From Chloroflexi bacterium 54-19 (GTDB lineage: Bacteria; Chloroflexota; Chloroflexia; Chloroheliales; Chloroheliaceae): DNA of 64,000 nt. The position numbers and the translations under genes were made by a program. The notes under the pieces were generated by a model. It saw nothing but the letters and a program-made list of their open reading frames with translations, ran no database searches and was not told the DNA's origin. The stretch covers positions 62,001-126,000 of the forward strand of contig MKTJ01000044.1 in assembly GCA_001898225.1 (NCBI GenBank), given 5' to 3'. Of the stretch, positions 21,387 to 30,225 are shown in pieces (the stretch's first letter is position 1; every line of letters begins with the position of its first letter).

Positions 21387-22535
21387 TTACAGTCCGAACG
21401 TGGTAATAAACAGGAAGCTGGCCCCGATAAAGATGGCGAAACCGAGGGCGGCGACGCCCAGGGCCTTCACCCCGGTCCGGCGGATAACCGCCAGGTCGAC
21501 CATCAACCCCATCGCGGCCATTGCCATGACCATCAGGAAAATGCTGACCTGCAACACCAGGTTTGAAAAATCTTTGGGCAGCCAGTTTAGCGAGTTAATC
21601 GCGCCGACCGCCAGGAAACCCAGCACGAACCAGGGTATGGGCAGCTTCTTCCAGTTGAAGGAATATTGGGCGGCTCCGGGCTGGCCCTGTTTCAGCCTCA
21701 GCATAAAGATAAAAGTTATAACCAGGGCTACGGGCGCTAACAGCATGACCCTGGTCAGTTTCACGACCGTCGCCAGGTCGGCGGCGCCCGGTCCCCCGGC
21801 GGGTCCGGCGGCCACCACCTGGGCGATTTCGTGCAGGGTCGAGCCACTTAACAGCCCGTAAACGTGGGCTGACCACCCAAAGACAGGCGCGGCAAGGCTG
21901 AAAAACAACACGCCCACGGTGCCGAGCAGCCCGCAGATGGCCACGGCCAGCGAAACACTGTCGTCGTCGGCATCCGGGACCAGGGGCGCTATGGCCCCGA
22001 CCGCCGAGGCCCCGCAGATGGATTGGCCCACCCCTATCAAAAGGGCCAGCCCGGTATTCAGCCCCAGTTTCCGGCCCAACCAGGGAATAAAACAGATTCC
22101 AAAAGTGATTAACGCCATATCCAGGACCAAAACCTGGAGGCCGCTCGAAACTATCAGGCCAAAATTGAGGCGGACCCCGGTCAGGATGATGCCGTAGCGC
22201 AACAGCTTCTTGGCCGAAAACTGCACGCCCCCGACATAGCTCTTTGGCAGCCCGGCCACGCTCCGCCAGCCGAGGCCCAGGAGCAGCGCGACGGTCAGGC
22301 TTCCCAGGATTGACAGACCCGGCAGGGGCGCGAGAACGGTCGCCACAATCCCGATCAGGGCGGTCAGGCCGATCCCGATAGCGGCGGCGCGCCAGTCTTT
22401 TATCGCCGGGCCTTTGGCTCCCACGATTTCCTTGCCGGTATCCATTGGGCTGGCCGGGTTTATGGTTTTAGCTTCGTTGTTCGGTGGAACATTTGGGGCA
22501 GCCTCAACACTCTGAGGTACACTGGTTGTTTGCAT
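21387..22535 (-). CDS. YeiH/UPF0324 putative sulfate exporter family membrane protein
   Basis: 382 residues. After a ~50-residue hydrophilic lead come about ten membrane helices. The strings LLRYGIILTGVRLNFG, LIGVGQSICGASAVGAIAPL and VFGWSAHVYGLLSGSTLHEIAQVVAAG are diagnostic of the UPF0324 (YeiH, 'PSE') family. Function within the family is not firmly established; anion (sulfonate/sulfate) export is proposed. The neighbouring LysR gene on the same strand and the 13-bp-arm palindrome 105 bp upstream point to regulation by that LysR protein. Confidence 0.9.
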   Translation of the reverse strand: MQTTSVPQSVEAAPNVPPNNEAKTINPASPMDTGKEIVGAKGPAIKDWRAAAIGIGLTALIGIVATVLAPLPGLSILGSLTVALLLGLGWRSVAGLPKSYVGGVQFSAKKLLRYGIILTGVRLNFGLIVSSGLQVLVLDMALITFGICFIPWLGRKLGLNTGLALLIGVGQSICGASAVGAIAPLVPDADDDSVSLAVAICGLLGTVGVLFFSLAAPVFGWSAHVYGLLSGSTLHEIAQVVAAGPAGGPGAADLATVVKLTRVMLLAPVALVITFIFMLRLKQGQPGAAQYSFNWKKLPIPWFVLGFLAVGAINSLNWLPKDFSNLVLQVSIFLMVMAMAAMGLMVDLAVIRRTGVKALGVAALGFAIFIGASFLFITTFGL

Positions 22536-22640
22536 TATACTTTTCTCTTTTTTAGATTTGTTACTGGCTTCTTTTCAACCTATCAATCTAAAGAAAAGTA
22601 TAAGCCTGTTCTTTCTATAACTCCAATATATGTTAATCAT

Positions 22641-22669
22641 ATATTTCATAACTCACAGTTATGAAATAT
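22641..22669 (-). promoter_or_regulatory. LysR-type palindromic operator upstream of the YeiH-like gene
   Basis: ATATTTCATAACT-CAC-AGTTATGAAATAT: perfect 13-bp arms around a 3-bp centre, containing the T-N11-A core (T-AACTCACAGTT-A). It lies about 105 bp before the start of the transporter gene. Confidence 0.65.
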
Positions 22670-22687
22670 GAAACAGCAACCTGGCTC

Positions 22688-24238
22688 CTAGATTTTTCGA
22701 CAGACCAACCCGAACCAGCCGGAAAGCTCGTGCTTTGCCAGTATTTTTAGCCTAACCTTTTCGAAAGCGGTGGTAACCTCAGCAAGATGGTCGGCTTTAA
22801 AGCCGCTACAGATAAGCAGCCCGCCGGGCCGGAGCGCCTCGCTTATGGCCCCGGCCAGGGTTACGAGGTTTGGCCCAAAGAGGTTCGCCAGGATGGCATC
22901 GAAAGGCAGGGCCGCGTCCAGGGAAGGTGGTCGCCGCTGTAACTCCTCGCTAAAGGTATAGCCGGTCTGGTCCCTATCTTTAAGGCCGAGCGAGCCGGCT
23001 TCGGTCACGATTTTAGCTTCCAGCCCGTTTAGGACCACGTTTTCGCGGGCGATATTGACCGCCACGTGGTCCGGGTCAATCGCCAGGACCTGATTTATAC
23101 CCAGCCGGACTGCGGCGATTGCCAGCGAACCGGTTCCGGTCCCCAGGTCAAGCACCTTCTTATATTGGGCCGCGTCGAGCCAGTCTTCCATCAATTCCAG
23201 GGTTATCTGGCTGGTCGGGTGGATAAAGCCCTGCTGTGGGCCGAACCTCTTAGAGTCGGACTTGAGTTTTATAAACAGGTCTTCCGCCGCGACCTCAGGC
23301 TCGGCCCTGGCGGCATCTTCCGTCAGAACGTTGATGATAAAATGTTTTCCTATCCGGTAGCCGCCTATCCGGTCCTCCCTGGTTACCGCCCCGGCCCGGC
23401 TAACTTCCTGGATAGACACTTCGGGGAGGGGGCTGACTTTTGCCAGGTTCCGCAGGGCTTCCTGTAGACTGTCCAGTTTCGGACGGTTGTTAGGGTTGTT
23501 GGGCAGAAAAGTTACGACTGTATAAGGGGCAGTCTTGTCCTCGATTTCTTCGCCAAGGAGGCCGGTTTTAGAAGTTGGTGTGTGCCAGGTCTTGTTTTTG
23601 TGACCGTAGCGGATAAATAAGCGCAGCACCAGTCCGACCAGGGCCGGGTCTACCGTCAGCGTTAATTCGTACCAGACGGGGGTTGCCAGGTCGGCCATAT
23701 AGGCCAGTAAATCGGTCTTCACCGATACTTTCTGGTGGGTGAGCCAGCCACCGCCATCTTCAAGCTGAATCAGCCGGAGCATCCACAAATCCTCAAAATC
23801 TTCCTCAGAAGGCTCGCCAAAAGGAAGGAAAATCGCTTCGAGGGCGGGAAATTCTTTTAGCAGTGCCAGCAAGGCCAGGTGTAGGGCCGGGTTTTGCAGG
23901 GGTGGGAAACCGGCCAGGGCCGGGTCGAGGGCCAGGCCCGCCAACCGGGCTTCGGTCTTTTTTGGGTTAAGGGTGAAGTGATACCAGCCCCGCAGGTCGC
24001 CCAGGTTTGTCCCGGTGATGACGCCGCCAAAAGCGCGGCCCTCCCAGGCGCTGTCAATCTGCTCTTTCAAACCGGCCAGTTCAGCCGCCGCAAGTGTCCG
24101 GTTTACCGGGGTAAGCGTTCCCTCGTCGCCCGTCCCTGTGGCGACCCATTTCTCGCCGGACCCGGCCCAGGCCAGGGAAGTGGCCCGGACGGTAGCAAAC
24201 AACTCAGGCTTTTCAAACCAGTTATAGGCGCTGAACAT
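22688..24238 (-). CDS. PrmA-type methyltransferase with an additional N-terminal (GNAT-like?) domain
   Basis: 516 residues. The C-terminal ~320 residues resemble ribosomal protein L11 methyltransferase: a substrate-binding domain beginning WYELTLTVDPALVGLVL, then FGPQQGFIHPTSQITLELME, motif I VLDLGTGTGSLAIAA, AIDPDHVAVNIARENV, and LRPGGLLICSGF. The catalytic-region string reads NLFGPNL where PrmA usually has N-I-L-A, so the target may differ. The N-terminal ~190 residues are extra. The piece GWYHFTLNPKK...LAGLALDP...HLALLALLKEF has the strand-helix order of an acetyltransferase (GNAT) fold but lacks a clear acetyl-CoA loop. Only the methyltransferase part is confidently assigned. It lies directly left of the integrated element. 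Confidence 0.75.
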   Translation of the reverse strand: MFSAYNWFEKPELFATVRATSLAWAGSGEKWVATGTGDEGTLTPVNRTLAAAELAGLKEQIDSAWEGRAFGGVITGTNLGDLRGWYHFTLNPKKTEARLAGLALDPALAGFPPLQNPALHLALLALLKEFPALEAIFLPFGEPSEEDFEDLWMLRLIQLEDGGGWLTHQKVSVKTDLLAYMADLATPVWYELTLTVDPALVGLVLRLFIRYGHKNKTWHTPTSKTGLLGEEIEDKTAPYTVVTFLPNNPNNRPKLDSLQEALRNLAKVSPLPEVSIQEVSRAGAVTREDRIGGYRIGKHFIINVLTEDAARAEPEVAAEDLFIKLKSDSKRFGPQQGFIHPTSQITLELMEDWLDAAQYKKVLDLGTGTGSLAIAAVRLGINQVLAIDPDHVAVNIARENVVLNGLEAKIVTEAGSLGLKDRDQTGYTFSEELQRRPPSLDAALPFDAILANLFGPNLVTLAGAISEALRPGGLLICSGFKADHLAEVTTAFEKVRLKILAKHELSGWFGLVCRKI

Positions 24239-24340
24239 TGTTATACCTTTTTAGAATATGCACAAAATACCACTCAGAATTTTCTGGTAGTGATAATATC
24301 AAATTTGGTTAAAATTGGGAAAAAAGGAGAGTATAAAATA

Positions 24341-24432
<92 letters not shown>

Positions 24433-24644
24433 GTAGCTTTTTAATTTACCTTATTATAGAAGGCTAAACGCAATCAGATACTAAACTGCAAACCTCTTAA
24501 AAGTATCCCTGTATAGTCAGGATTTTTATCGTATCAGGTGTTTCTTTTGAGGCTGAAATCGCCCCTTCAATATATCAAAAATTTCGAAAAATTGAGCCTA
24601 ACGAGGGAACGGAATTTCCAGATTTTGACTTCTTACTTCCACAA

Positions 24645-25718
24645 TTATATTGCTTGTTTCTTTTTTACGAAGACTTTGAGTACGTGATTTACTAACTTTT
24701 CGAAGAATTGGGGGTAGGGAATATAATCTTCTTGTTTCCAGGTTTTTATCAAAGTTCCCCTCCCCGGTGCATATTCAATTTCTCCATCCATTTCACGTGG
24801 GGCATCCATAACATATACAGGAAACGGCTCTCCGTTATGAAGTGTTCTGGAACGTTGGTCGTAAATTTTTGCAAGAAGTTTAGGCAAACCTGATGGTTCC
24901 ACTCGTCCATTTTGCGGCCTTCCCGGCTCGTCCCAGAAATCATCCTCAATATTTTCTATTATGAAAGCAACGAACCGCTTACTTATAAATCTATCTTTAT
25001 CAACGATTGCTTTTGAAATTTTATTACGAAGATTTTCATCTTCGATTTGATTTAGCAGCTTAACGAGTTCCTTGTTTGAACCTCCTTCCCCCAATGAAGG
25101 TTTATTTATTTTGGTGTCTTGGCAGAGAACCTCGATAGCTGAGACTAGACTAAGGTAAGCTAAATCTGGTTGCTCTTCGATTGCTTGAAGAGCTTGATGA
25201 TACATTTTAACGGCTAACATGAACTTTTGGTGGTATTTTGATTCTAAGTTTTCTACTTGCGATAACCACTCGGAGAGATATTCAAGATTGCTTTGCCCCT
25301 GAATTAAACTTTTATCCACCCATTTTTTCCTCCAATTATTAGAAAACATTACTGGGTTATCATCATGCCTAACTGTGGAGGTTATCTTAAACCGCCTTCT
25401 TAAAAAAACAGAACTAAGGGAAACCAACTCGTCAGCTATTCCCCCACCATGATAGTACGCTGGCTGTTTCTGGCTCCCAAATAATTCATCGTCACTAAAA
25501 AGTTGGCGTACCTCCCTTATACCCAAACAAAGTTTACGTTCTTCTCCTTCTTTCTTATCGTTAAACTCCCAAATTTTGAAACGGTAGGGCCCGTAGTTCA
25601 AATCCCCAATTACGTTTGCATCAGTTACAACTTCGTATTCCACCGAATGTACTTCGGCTTCGGGATTATCCACATCCTTCTTATTTCTAATGAAGTACAT
25701 TACTTTCTTATTATCCAC
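24645..25718 (-). CDS. Apea-like HEPN-domain protein (possible RNase of a defence type)
   Basis: 357 residues, no signal peptide. The C-terminal third looks like a HEPN domain: a helix LAYLSLVSAIEVLCQD, then LPKLLAKIYDQRSRTLHNGEPF, whose RSRTLH is the R-x4-H motif forming the RNase-like site in many HEPN toxins and defence proteins. The N-terminal ~200 residues are not recognised. It is the leftmost gene of the integrated element, where cargo is often found, and lies alone on the minus strand. The family is common in abortive-infection settings, but such proteins are also found without known role. Function here is inferred only. Confidence 0.6.
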   Translation of the reverse strand: MDNKKVMYFIRNKKDVDNPEAEVHSVEYEVVTDANVIGDLNYGPYRFKIWEFNDKKEGEERKLCLGIREVRQLFSDDELFGSQKQPAYYHGGGIADELVSLSSVFLRRRFKITSTVRHDDNPVMFSNNWRKKWVDKSLIQGQSNLEYLSEWLSQVENLESKYHQKFMLAVKMYHQALQAIEEQPDLAYLSLVSAIEVLCQDTKINKPSLGEGGSNKELVKLLNQIEDENLRNKISKAIVDKDRFISKRFVAFIIENIEDDFWDEPGRPQNGRVEPSGLPKLLAKIYDQRSRTLHNGEPFPVYVMDAPREMDGEIEYAPGRGTLIKTWKQEDYIPYPQFFEKLVNHVLKVFVKKKQAI

Positions 25719-25775
25719 TTCATTTCTCCTTATGGGTTGGATGAGGACGGGTTCTTAAACAAACGGGTTTTACTT

Positions 25776-26147
25776 TTAGTACCGTTCTTCACGACAAGCT
25801 AAACCCTTTGATAGGATATAGATTACCGTTTTCTTATAATTTTTGGGGCTAGTTCCCCATTCGAAAACAAAGTTGCAATTAAGAAATTCGTCATTGTCTT
25901 CTCCAAAATAAATATCGGTTAGAGTTGGTAACTTTCCACTAAGCACACCTTCCTGAATAGCATTTACTGCGTTTGCGGTAAAAGTTTCCACAATAAAATT
26001 TGTTGAATCCTTACCATCCCCTCCCCACATTACTACATCAGGTTTTTTAGAAGGTGTAACTGGCTGAAGGTTTTGTTTCCCGGTACCATTACAGCAAGGG
26101 CATTTAGCTTGTCCTTGCTCTGAATAACTTTTGAAGGTTTCTCCCAT
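25776..26147 (-). CDS. Unknown small protein with CxxCxGxG zinc-binding motif
   Basis: About 123 residues from the ATG at 26147; a GTG 45 bases further upstream is an alternative. The string CPCCNGTGK near the N-terminus is the DnaJ-type zinc-binding repeat unit, here in a single copy. The remainder (FIVETFTANAVNAIQ...FVFEWGTSP) is not recognised. It sits upstream of, and in the same direction as, the HEPN-like gene with a 57-bp gap, so the two could be co-transcribed. Confidence 0.5.
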   Translation of the reverse strand: MGETFKSYSEQGQAKCPCCNGTGKQNLQPVTPSKKPDVVMWGGDGKDSTNFIVETFTANAVNAIQEGVLSGKLPTLTDIYFGEDNDEFLNCNFVFEWGTSPKNYKKTVIYILSKGLACREERY

Positions 26148-26424
26148 TTTATTTTCACTCTCTAGATAGCAAGCTACTTTAAAATTCCCCACTATTCTGG
26201 TAAATTCAAATATTGTTTATTAACTACATCAACAATGTCCTTTAATAATACTGCAAAATTCAAATTTTTGATATGACTCTTTTTGAATTTCTATGTTAAA
26301 ATATTTTCAGCACCGCAACATTAACCATGAAACAAATCGTAATACTGTGTTTGAAGATAAACTCAACGCACCTTTGCATCCGTCATGATGTGTTATACCT
26401 TGCTATGAAAAGAGGATTAAGACA

Positions 26425-27342
26425 ATGGTTGCTTATCGGCTCGTTTTTCCAAGATTACTCCTGATTCTTTCGATATTTCTAGTCCTTTTACTTGCCGCTT
26501 GTGGAGATAATCCTACTCCCGTACCTTCTACCACAACACCGGCTATACAAGCCGCCGCCCAGCCTACCCCTAATATTCAAGATACGGTTGCCGCCCAGGT
26601 AAAAGCGACTATTGCAGCCATGCCTACAGCTACGGTTGCCGTTCCACCTACAGCTACAGCTATCCCAGCTACAGCAACCCCCGCCCCCACAGCAACAAAA
26701 GCTCCTACTCCAACAGCAAAGGCAACCGCTACATCTGCTCCTACGGCTACCCCGGCTCCTACTCCTACCCCAAAATCAGTACCTAAACCGATAGATATTG
26801 TTGGCTCTGGCGATAAACTGACAAACGAAATACTTCTTCCACAAGGGGCAAACTACATTATTGTGAATCATACAGGCCAGAATTATTTTGGAGTAAAGCT
26901 ACTGAATGAAAGCGGAGATATGGTAGATTTGGTAGCTAATACAATCGGCCCGTATAAGGGCACAAAGTTTTTAGAAGTACCCGTAACTGGAAAATACCTT
27001 TTTGAGATTCAGTCGGAAGGTAATTGGGCCTTAAATATTACAACGATAGATGCTTTGAAGGAAGGTGCGATACCGGCTGTTGATTTCCCATTAAAGGGGA
27101 AAGGTGATACTGCTCTTTTGGTAAATGTACCTCAGGAGGGTTTACTAAAGTTTAAGTTAACACATAATGGTAATAATTACTTTGGGGTAACTGTTCGAGA
27201 TGCGTCTGATGGCTCACAAGCTGCTTTACTTGCTAACACTGTTGGAAAATATAGCGGTGAAAAAGCTCAAAGGTTTGGAGATGGAATATTTCCCTTTCAG
27301 ATACAAGCTGATGGAGATTGGACTATAGAGCTTATTCAGTGA
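26425..27342 (+). CDS. Surface lipoprotein with Pro/Thr-rich stalk and two tandem repeat domains
   Basis: 305 residues. The signal peptide ends in LLAAC|G (lipobox Cys about residue 27). Residues ~30-115 are a Pro/Thr/Ala stalk. The rest is two copies of a ~75-residue unit, aligned by NHTGQNYFGVKLLNESGD / THNGNNYFGVTVRDASDG and ending EIQSEGNWALNI / QIQADGDWTIEL. The unit looks like a beta-sandwich of the kind used in carbohydrate or protein adhesion, but I do not recognise the family. Upstream TTGATA (26268-26273), 18 bp, TATGTT may be its promoter. It would display the two domains outside the cell. Confidence 0.8.
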   Translation: MVAYRLVFPRLLLILSIFLVLLLAACGDNPTPVPSTTTPAIQAAAQPTPNIQDTVAAQVKATIAAMPTATVAVPPTATAIPATATPAPTATKAPTPTAKATATSAPTATPAPTPTPKSVPKPIDIVGSGDKLTNEILLPQGANYIIVNHTGQNYFGVKLLNESGDMVDLVANTIGPYKGTKFLEVPVTGKYLFEIQSEGNWALNITTIDALKEGAIPAVDFPLKGKGDTALLVNVPQEGLLKFKLTHNGNNYFGVTVRDASDGSQAALLANTVGKYSGEKAQRFGDGIFPFQIQADGDWTIELIQ

Positions 27343-27530
27343 TAAAAATTTCTGACACTATAAAACTACGACTTCCAGTTGTAGTGGTACAGCCGGAAGT
27401 GATTGATGGGGTAGCAAGCTGCACCAGGGACACTGGGCGACCCACTAAAGGCTATACCGTTGTTATCAGCGTTTATTTCACGTATAACGGACAGAGTTAT
27501 AGCGGCTCTATAAGTTTTACGCCCCCATAG
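27339..27530 (+). CDS. Unknown short protein, possibly coupled to the lipoprotein gene
   Basis: About 63 residues from a GTG that overlaps the TGA of the lipoprotein gene (GTGA). It is rich in beta-forming residues (LRLPVVVVQPEV, YTVVISVYFTYNGQSYSGS) and has no recognisable domain. No separate ribosome binding site is apparent. It could be translated by coupling, or could be the decayed tail of a longer gene. Confidence 0.35.
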   Translation: MIKISDTIKLRLPVVVVQPEVIDGVASCTRDTGRPTKGYTVVISVYFTYNGQSYSGSISFTPP

Positions 27531-27629
27531 TTTCTATTTCTATGACGTATGACTCGATTTAAGTTGTACGCCTTGCTCAACTATTGTTATTCAACATATT
27601 TAGTCGGCCAACAGGCTAGGAGGCTTATT

Positions 27630-27821
27630 ATGGGTCTTTTCGGGAAAAACAAGTGCCAGAACTGCCACAAATGTGGTAGAAGCACAGCCGGTAAAGTACT
27701 TTCCACTGTTACAGGTGCTAACACGGTTGGCCGGGCCGCTTTCGGCGTTTCAGCGGGCTTGTTCATGCGGAAATGTGGTGTGTGCGGGCACTATATGGCC
27801 GAACACGGTAAGAGTAAATAA
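27630..27821 (+). CDS. Small cysteine-rich (zinc-ribbon-like) protein
   Basis: 63 residues. The ATG at 27630 is fixed by a perfect AGGAGG at 27618-27623. Two cysteine clusters, CQNCHKCG near the start and KCGVCGHY near the end, flank a Gly/Ala/Val middle (VGRAAFGVSAGLF) that may be a weak membrane segment. Not recognised as a known family; zinc binding is inferred from cysteine spacing. Confidence 0.6.
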   Translation: MGLFGKNKCQNCHKCGRSTAGKVLSTVTGANTVGRAAFGVSAGLFMRKCGVCGHYMAEHGKSK

Positions 27822-27898
27822 AATCCTCAGTTTGGTGGTTTTTGGCGCACAACATGGGTGATATATTGTGCGCCTCACTCTTTATTAAGCAGGGCCAT

Positions 27899-29341
27899 AT
27901 GTTGTGCAAACTTTGTGCTAAAGAGTATTCCGGTTTTGAGTGCCCTCGTTGTGGTTTGGGCAAGAATGAGAGTCCGATAGTAACCCCGCTCCATTTTGGA
28001 AAGCATAAAGGGCTTACGGTAGAACAGGTACTTAAGATTTCGCCATCCTATCTACGCTGGATGGTTTCTCACGAAGCTGGAACTCCTGCACAAAGAGCGC
28101 AAGCCAGACTTTATTTAGAACAGACCCAGTACAACTACAAATTCAGACTTCGGCCATCTGAGAACGAAGGGCCATCAGATTTAACACAATTTACTAACTC
28201 GCAGATTGGTACAAAGTGGCCTACCCCCACGCCACCAGCACCAACACAACCTTTTCCAAGAGTAGTGCCTCAAGCCCCTATGCCCCGGCCCCAACCCCGC
28301 CCGGTGCAACCTTATGCCTATCAAAGCTATAACTCCGTCCAAGTTCCCTTTAAATCCATCCAACCGGCCTATCCGAAAAAAGAAAAGAGAATACCGGGCG
28401 GCTTATGGGCTATTATCATTGTTGGCGGTATCATATTATTTGCATTGGTAGCCGCCGCCTCGAAGAATAATTCACAGACTGGAACAAGCCGGGCAAATCC
28501 AACGAGTGCCGGTGTAATAGCCAGTTCAAATAATAGTAGTAATCAAGCTGTAGCCAATCCCAGTCAAGCAGTTAATCCAACCAAAACTTCAGCTAACACT
28601 AAGGCTGTAGTAAATCCCACATCTACTTCGGCACCAGTCCAAGCGCCCTCTCAGTCAGAACCCAGTAAGGCAAATCTACAGTATGCGATAGTTACGAATG
28701 TAGTAGATGGCGATACCATAGATGTTGCTACGCTCTCTTCGGGGAATATGCGAATTCGCTTGATTGGAATGGATACGCCTGAAACAAAAGACCCGAACAG
28801 GCCGGTTATGTGCTTCGGCCAAGAAGCCACTAATAAAACTGTTGAACTTCTGAACCAATCCAATAATGAAGTCTACCTGGAAAAAGATGTATCCGAAACG
28901 GACAGGTACGGGCGGTTTCTGAGGTATGTTTGGATTACTGAGCCGGATGGCAAGCTCTACATGCTAAATGAAGAGTTGGTAAGATGGGGCTTTGCCCAGG
29001 CGGCCACTTATCCACCGGACGTAAAGTATCAATCCAGGTTCGTAAGCCTTACCAGCGAGGCGAGAAACGCTAACAGAGGACTCTGGTCAGTTTGTGGTAG
29101 TTTTGGAGTGCCGTTGGTAGCCCCAACTGTTGCCCCTCCACCGCCCGCCGCCCAGCAACCAGAAAGAGTTGTAACCGACGAATCCTACCCCTGCCTCGAC
29201 GGCCAAATAAAAGGTAACAACAATAGCGGCATATACCATATGCCCTGGCAACAGTATTATGCGGCAACTTACAGCAACGTCCAGTGTTTCGATTCTGAGC
29301 AGGAGGCAATAAATGCTGGCTTCAGGAAAGCAAAAGTTTAA
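27899..29341 (+). CDS. Membrane-anchored staphylococcal-nuclease-like protein with zinc ribbon and C-terminal IKGN-type domain
   Basis: About 480 residues from the ATG at 27899 (AGGG just upstream). Order: zinc ribbon CKLCAKEYSGFECPRCG (1-20); a DUF3820-like piece LHFGKHKGLTVEQVLKISPSYLRWM (about 33-57); proline-rich linker; one membrane helix near 170-190 (GLWAIIIVGGIILFALVAAA); Ser/Asn/Thr stalk; a thermonuclease domain (about 260-400) with VVDGDTIDV, IRLIGMDTPE, EVYLEKD and DRYGRFLRYV, covering the usual catalytic Asp/Arg/Glu positions; then a ~45-residue end domain IKGNNNSGIYHMP...GFRKAK. The nuclease part should lie outside the cytoplasm and the zinc ribbon inside. The end domain also occurs in the element's other lipoprotein (37418-37942). 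Confidence 0.8.
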   Translation: MLCKLCAKEYSGFECPRCGLGKNESPIVTPLHFGKHKGLTVEQVLKISPSYLRWMVSHEAGTPAQRAQARLYLEQTQYNYKFRLRPSENEGPSDLTQFTNSQIGTKWPTPTPPAPTQPFPRVVPQAPMPRPQPRPVQPYAYQSYNSVQVPFKSIQPAYPKKEKRIPGGLWAIIIVGGIILFALVAAASKNNSQTGTSRANPTSAGVIASSNNSSNQAVANPSQAVNPTKTSANTKAVVNPTSTSAPVQAPSQSEPSKANLQYAIVTNVVDGDTIDVATLSSGNMRIRLIGMDTPETKDPNRPVMCFGQEATNKTVELLNQSNNEVYLEKDVSETDRYGRFLRYVWITEPDGKLYMLNEELVRWGFAQAATYPPDVKYQSRFVSLTSEARNANRGLWSVCGSFGVPLVAPTVAPPPPAAQQPERVVTDESYPCLDGQIKGNNNSGIYHMPWQQYYAATYSNVQCFDSEQEAINAGFRKAKV

Positions 29342-29361
29342 TTCTATCTATGGAGTGACTA

Positions 29362-30174
29362 ATGTTTAAATTTGTAAAACAAACAAGGGTTGATGGGAAG
29401 ATTATTATACAAGTGGAGAAACATTTAATCATTCCCTTTGGCCGCCCTAAGTGGGATATAAGTAAAATTCAAATAAAAAGCGTATCGACTAACGCCACCT
29501 ACTTTTCAAGTGATACTCCCTGTGTTTATATAGATGCCACAAAAAATGAGCCGGTACGTTTCACAGATATTGATGTTGTGTTCATAGAAGATTTAGCTGA
29601 TGAGGTACGCTTCGATGAAAATGCTTTTGAAGACGTAATGTTAATCAAAGACAATCTACAAGCTAATTATGAGGTTCAAACGGCTTCGGAAAAACAGTTT
29701 TTAGATTTATATTTTGATTACTGTGTTTCCATTATTAAGCCAACTAAAATCACTGAATTTTTACATGGTAGTAATCGAGATAATTATCCTGCCCCTCTAA
29801 ACCACCCTCGTTGGGTTTTCCAGGCCCTTTTACCTTTACCACAAGCACACCTTTACCTTGAAGACCCACTTGAAGAAAAGTTTTCTTACACCCCTGAGAA
29901 CATGTTTAAGGTGGATTTTGCTTTTTGGACTGGTGAACGAATTGTAGCTATTGAAATTGATGGTTCCTCACATATAGGCAGCGAGACCCACGTACGAAAG
30001 GATAGATTACTTCAAAGAGCAGGCGTACAAGTTATTCATATTTTGAACAGCGAAATAACAAAATACAAGGAGAGACTAATCCCGGCTTTACTTCCAGATG
30101 AAATAACACAGTTTTGGAAAAGTGTTGAACCTGAAAAAGGACTTGCTAACCCTCTAACCTTACCCTTCTTTTAG
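29362..30174 (+). CDS. Putative nuclease with C-terminal PD-(D/E)XK (DUF559/Vsr-like) domain
   Basis: 270 residues, cytoplasmic by composition. The last ~100 residues fit an endonuclease core: KVDFAFWTGERIVAIEIDG gives the Asp, then the E-x-D pair on the next strand, followed by HVRKDRLLQRAGVQVIHI, the helix-strand with basic residues seen in Vsr/DUF559 proteins. The N-terminal ~130 residues are not recognised and could be a recognition or regulatory part. The gene starts 20 bp after the thermonuclease-like gene and is followed 51 bp later by a HEPN-type gene in the same direction. Role in nucleic-acid degradation or defence is an inference. Confidence 0.6.
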   Translation: MFKFVKQTRVDGKIIIQVEKHLIIPFGRPKWDISKIQIKSVSTNATYFSSDTPCVYIDATKNEPVRFTDIDVVFIEDLADEVRFDENAFEDVMLIKDNLQANYEVQTASEKQFLDLYFDYCVSIIKPTKITEFLHGSNRDNYPAPLNHPRWVFQALLPLPQAHLYLEDPLEEKFSYTPENMFKVDFAFWTGERIVAIEIDGSSHIGSETHVRKDRLLQRAGVQVIHILNSEITKYKERLIPALLPDEITQFWKSVEPEKGLANPLTLPFF

Positions 30175-30225
30175 TATAACTTTTGAGTCATTTGGAATTA
30201 GTTAAGACTTACTAATGGAGGAAAC

